In this document: piece after piece, positions 5,808 through 8,610 of the stretch
Layout of the letters: every line of letters begins with the position of its first letter
How positions within the stretch are numbered: position 1 is the first letter of the stretch
NCBI GenBank assembly: GCA_965367695.1
Contig: CBDUKB010000125.1
Span: forward strand, 1-8,610
From: Putridiphycobacter sp965367695
GTDB lineage: Bacteria; Bacteroidota; Bacteroidia; Flavobacteriales_D; Crocinitomicaceae
Reading direction: 5' to 3'
Length of the DNA: 8,610 nt
Made by a program: the position numbers and the translations under genes
The notes under the pieces: model-generated
Told to the model about the DNA's origin: nothing
Databases searched by the model: none
What the model saw: the letters and a program-made list of their open reading frames with translations, nothing else

Positions 5808-8330
5808 TTAATTTAAAAGTGCTTGGTAAAAAACTTCATGAATTCTTTTTCTGACTTTGAATTGATATATTTTATTATTGATTTTGGGATGCACCCGATT
5901 CGACAAAAATACAAAACTTAGTTTTTCAGTTGGATCTATCCAAAAACATGTCCCTGTAAAACCAGTATGTCCATATGTATTTTGGTCGGCTGCATCAGCC
6001 ATGCCAAATGCAGCATTCGTAAAAGTTCTTTTATTAAATCCAAGCCCCCTATGGGTGCCATTTTGTGTTTTTATAAAAGTTGAAATGGTGGCAGCCTTCA
6101 AGTATCTTTTTTCATTATAAACTCCACCGTTTTGCCACATTTCTATTAAAATTGAAAGATCTTGAACATTTGAATACAAACCAGCATTGCCTGCTACCCC
6201 ACCATATAAAGCTGCATTGGGGTCATGTACAAAACCTTGCAATAATTGTTTGCGCCAATATGTCTCATTTTCTGTAGGTACAATTTTATTGAGTACTGTA
6301 TAATTTAACGGATTGAATCCTGTTTTAAACATACCCAATGGTTCATAAAAATTGCTGTGAATAAACTCTTCAAATGTATTGCGATTTCGATATAACTTTT
6401 TTGGTTTTAATGCTGAATGTGTATCAATCATTCTTTTGAATAAAAAATACAATAAATTCATATTTACATCTGAGTATTTATACGTTTTTTGAGGATCTAA
6501 CCACAAGGAATTTAAAGTTACCCACATAGAGTCTTGAAAGCTTTCATCTAAATATAAATCTTTGGCTACTTGCGTCTGAAAACCTTCATAAGGATAATCG
6601 CAGTATCCATTATAAAAACGCTCCGTTTTATCTGCTGCTTTTTTCATGTACGGCAACACAGGAAATCCTGCTGGAAGTCCCGATTGATGAATGAATAATT
6701 CTCTGAATGTAATATTGCTAATACTGCTTCCATTTGGCAAATACTTGGCTAAAGTATCCGGCAAATAAGGACCAATTTTATCATCTAATTTGTAATAGCC
6801 GTCTTCCCATAATTTCATCCCCACCAAAGTTGTTGAAAGTACTTTGGTAAGAGATGCCAAATCATAAACATGCAAATTACTTACCTTTTCACCATTCGAA
6901 TAAGCGGTTCTGCCAAAATTATATTGGTACACTACCACCCCATTTCTAATTCCTAAAACTTGACAACCGGGAAATGCTTTTCCAGCAATGGCTTCATGAA
7001 CGATTCCGGATATTTTATTCAGTTGTCCAGGGTCTACAAAAGCATATTCTGGTGCAACATAAGCCAACTTGCTTTGTGCCCTTTTTATTCCTTTGTAAAT
7101 TTTTTTATTCCTATAAAAATTTCCATTAATTGGCAAGCCTCCCATTAACTGTGACCTTAAAATAGGTGTTATACCAAAAGGGTTAAAACATAAATTGGGA
7201 CACTTTTTTAAAAATTTTAATTGAGCAGCCTTTGAAAACACAAATATAACGGAAGCTGCTGAGGCATGTTGATTTAAGAGTTGAAGAATAGAATCATTTG
7301 TATTTGCTGGAACAAAACAAACTACTGGTTTAAACTTCAACTTTTTTTCAGTTTGAAGCAATTTTTCTATTTTAATAAAATGTAGCTTTTTTACTGGCAA
7401 ACATGCCGCTTCATTTTTTATCAAAACTGTAGCTTTTGCTTGAATATGGTATTTATTTGCCTTCATTCTTGCCGAGAAACTTTTAAAGTCTCTTCCTCCC
7501 ATAAACCTGTTTTTTACTTTTAGAATATTCTGGACACTTTCTTTGCTATGCATTTGTAATTTTATACTATTACTATCCAGCTGATTAAAATCATTTATCA
7601 ATATCATGTCGGCTCCAGCCTTCAGGTGATTTAATGGATTTTTTTGGCTATTTATAATAAACAAACCATCAAAATCAAAGTCAGTTCGAATCGTGCGATA
7701 AGGTAAACTATCCAAAAAATAAGATTCAATGAGTAAAGTGTGGCGGGAGTGTTGAATGAGCTTTAATTTATGTTTTAAAGTAAGGGCATCCAATTCATTC
7801 AGTTTGATTTTAAGTATTGGGTTTACAAGTGAATCTTCATAAATTTGCTCAAAATATTTTTGCATGGATGTATTGCCAAAAAAATCTTCAGTGATTCCAA
7901 CCCAGTTGACACCCCCTTCTTGAAAACCCTTCCAAAAAACAGGAGCACAAAAAGCTTTATTTGTTGCCCAAATTGGATATTCAGGCGTGTTGACGAAATC
8001 AAAATAATCACCCATTAAAAAAGGTTTTATTTTAAAGTTAGTATCAATAAATTCAACTAAATCTTCCATGTATTCAACAGGCCAATTTTCAAAGTAAATA
8101 CCTCCTGGTTGAAATAAAGCCAGTTGATTTTTTATACTATCGATATTTTTTAAACTTGCCGCTGTACATTTTACAATAAATTGCTGGGCAATTATCGTTT
8201 TTTCAGACAAGGAATCTAATAGACTATTTTCAGAACTATAGTGGTGCTTTTGTTGTTTTTCTGGGTGGTTTTGTTGGCAAGATATAAACAGGCAACATAT
8301 AAATATTAAATAATGAAATTTCACTTGCAT
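5808..8330 (-). CDS. Lipoprotein: degenerate GH3 domain fused to class-C-type serine hydrolase
   Basis: An 840-residue lipoprotein. The signal peptide ends in LFISC, so lipidation is expected at Cys18. Residues about 36-285 align with a NagZ-type GH3 barrel (LSEKTIIAQQFIV, QPGGIYF, VNWVGITEDFF, then TDFDFDGLFIINS and LKAGADMILI), but the KHFPGHG segment is missing and Asn227 occupies the place of the nucleophilic Asp. Residues about 295-405 look like a shrunken GH3 C-domain (ATVLIKNEAACLPVK; LMGGLPINGNF). Residues about 430-838 form a complete beta-lactamase/S12-type domain: SLTK (Ser493, Lys496), HQSGLP (548-553), Tyr619-Ser-Asp, and His788-Thr-Gly in place of KTG. Full-length relatives with this fusion are, from memory, near 1000 residues, so this copy is short. 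It probably acts in the periplasm or at the outer membrane as a peptidase or esterase, perhaps on cell-wall peptides; the GH3 part is probably structural or binding only. The start is ATG at 8330, 41 bp after the preceding gene; no Shine-Dalgarno sequence is seen. Confidence 0.93.
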   Translation of the reverse strand: MQVKFHYLIFICCLFISCQQNHPEKQQKHHYSSENSLLDSLSEKTIIAQQFIVKCTAASLKNIDSIKNQLALFQPGGIYFENWPVEYMEDLVEFIDTNFKIKPFLMGDYFDFVNTPEYPIWATNKAFCAPVFWKGFQEGGVNWVGITEDFFGNTSMQKYFEQIYEDSLVNPILKIKLNELDALTLKHKLKLIQHSRHTLLIESYFLDSLPYRTIRTDFDFDGLFIINSQKNPLNHLKAGADMILINDFNQLDSNSIKLQMHSKESVQNILKVKNRFMGGRDFKSFSARMKANKYHIQAKATVLIKNEAACLPVKKLHFIKIEKLLQTEKKLKFKPVVCFVPANTNDSILQLLNQHASAASVIFVFSKAAQLKFLKKCPNLCFNPFGITPILRSQLMGGLPINGNFYRNKKIYKGIKRAQSKLAYVAPEYAFVDPGQLNKISGIVHEAIAGKAFPGCQVLGIRNGVVVYQYNFGRTAYSNGEKVSNLHVYDLASLTKVLSTTLVGMKLWEDGYYKLDDKIGPYLPDTLAKYLPNGSSISNITFRELFIHQSGLPAGFPVLPYMKKAADKTERFYNGYCDYPYEGFQTQVAKDLYLDESFQDSMWVTLNSLWLDPQKTYKYSDVNMNLLYFLFKRMIDTHSALKPKKLYRNRNTFEEFIHSNFYEPLGMFKTGFNPLNYTVLNKIVPTENETYWRKQLLQGFVHDPNAALYGGVAGNAGLYSNVQDLSILIEMWQNGGVYNEKRYLKAATISTFIKTQNGTHRGLGFNKRTFTNAAFGMADAADQNTYGHTGFTGTCFWIDPTEKLSFVFLSNRVHPKINNKIYQFKVRKRIHEVFYQALLN

Positions 8331-8359
8331 TGGGAGCAGATATTTTTAAATTATTGAAA

Positions 8360-8392
8360 CGAATATACTTATTATTTCAACACAGTGACAAA
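8360..8392 (-). promoter_or_regulatory. Possible promoter of the GH3-serine hydrolase gene
   Basis: The minus strand has TTTG at 8389-8392, a 21-nt spacer, then TATATTCG at 8360-8367, which matches TAnnTTTG except for one base. It would start a transcript about 25 nt before the ATG at 8330. The -33 part lies within the end of the sorting-domain gene. The match is imperfect and the region is AT-rich, so confidence is low; read-through from the upstream gene across the 41-bp gap is equally possible. Confidence 0.22.
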
Positions 8393-8610
8393 GCCATCAT
8401 GAATTGTTTTTTTACCTTCTAAATCAGTAATAAAACATCTGAAAACGTAGGTGTCATCTTCCACCATTTTTCCACCATACATACCATCCCATGAAAAATC
8501 AGGATCATAACTTTCGAATACTATTTGACCCCAGCGATTATAAAGTACGAAATGGAATTTTGTTGCACCAATTAAACTGACTCGGTAAACCGAATTAAAA
8601 CGATCGTTGT
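8372..8610 (-). CDS. C-terminal end of a T9SS type-B sorted protein (CHU_C domain), partial
   Basis: Only the last 78 codons and the TAA stop (8372-8374) are present; the gene continues beyond the right edge. Read on the minus strand, it begins at the edge with NDRFNSVYRV, continues through FHFVLYNRWGQIVFES, then SWDGMYGGKMVEDDTYVF, and ends DGFVTVLK. This is the gliding-motility-associated C-terminal domain (CHU_C, TIGR04131 type): the 'NDxF' start, 'YNRWGxxVFES' and 'WDGxYxGKxVxDxTYVF' blocks and the closing Lys are all diagnostic. Such domains direct proteins through the type IX secretion system to the cell surface or medium, so the unseen N-terminal part is expected to be a large secreted, often adhesin-like or repeat-rich protein. 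Its function cannot be told from this end. The host therefore presumably has a T9SS. Confidence 0.9.
   Translation of the reverse strand, partial: NDRFNSVYRVSLIGATKFHFVLYNRWGQIVFESYDPDFSWDGMYGGKMVEDDTYVFRCFITDLEGKKTIHDGFVTVLK

Noticed and set aside
5800..5820. Inverted repeat ACTTT...AAAGT at the end of the GH3-serine hydrolase gene.
   Set aside because: A 5-bp AT-rich stem with an 11-nt loop and no T-run; expected by chance in this base composition.
5808..8330. Frameshift or assembly error as the cause of the missing GH3 loop.
   Set aside because: The frame is open throughout, alignment resumes in the same frame on both sides, and the nucleophile substitution is a separate change, so an in-frame evolutionary loss fits better.
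8354..8380. Inverted repeat TTGAAA...TTTCAA around the stop of the sorting-domain gene, considered as a terminator.
   Set aside because: The stem is only 6 bp, AT-rich, with a 15-nt loop and no T-run after it; too weak to call.

Overview
The window is AT-rich and comes from a member of the Bacteroidota, probably a free-living or environmental lineage from one of the groups that carry a type IX secretion system. The evidence is a C-terminal gliding/T9SS type-B sorting domain at the right edge, a lipoprotein with a GH3-serine hydrolase architecture typical of this phylum, a long TPR protein directly followed by an outer-membrane barrel of a Bacteroidota-specific type, and candidate promoters resembling the phylum's -33 TTTG / -7 TAnnTTTG consensus. 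No RNA gene, CRISPR array, insertion sequence or phage gene is visible. All five genes are on the minus strand, all end in TAA, and about 97% of the window is coding.

In transcription order (right to left): (1) 8372-8610, the last 78 residues of a secreted protein ending in a CHU_C / type-B sorting domain, cut by the window edge. (2) 5808-8330, an 840-residue lipoprotein with a shrunken GH3 barrel and GH3 C-domain remnant followed by a complete class-C-type serine hydrolase domain with SLTK, YSD and HTG motifs. (3) A 120-bp gap (5688-5807), the longest non-coding stretch, holding a candidate -7 element. (4) 2607-5687, a 1026-residue exported protein made almost wholly of TPR repeats. (5) 899-2614, a 571-residue outer-membrane barrel without a plug domain, overlapping the TPR gene by 8 nt and preceded by an AGGAGG Shine-Dalgarno sequence embedded in the TPR gene's last codons. 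(6) 27-860, a 277-residue exported propeller-like protein of unknown function, 38 bp further on.

The last three genes look like one transcription unit encoding an envelope system: a periplasmic TPR scaffold, a barrel in the outer membrane, and a small exported propeller-like protein that may also have its own promoter. The GH3-serine hydrolase gene is more loosely linked and probably concerns the cell wall or periplasmic hydrolysis. The point most worth a second look is that its GH3 half has lost the KHFPGHG catalytic loop and has Asn in place of the nucleophilic Asp, so it looks like a pseudo-glycosidase attached to an apparently intact serine hydrolase. I see no clear new defence or mobile system here.
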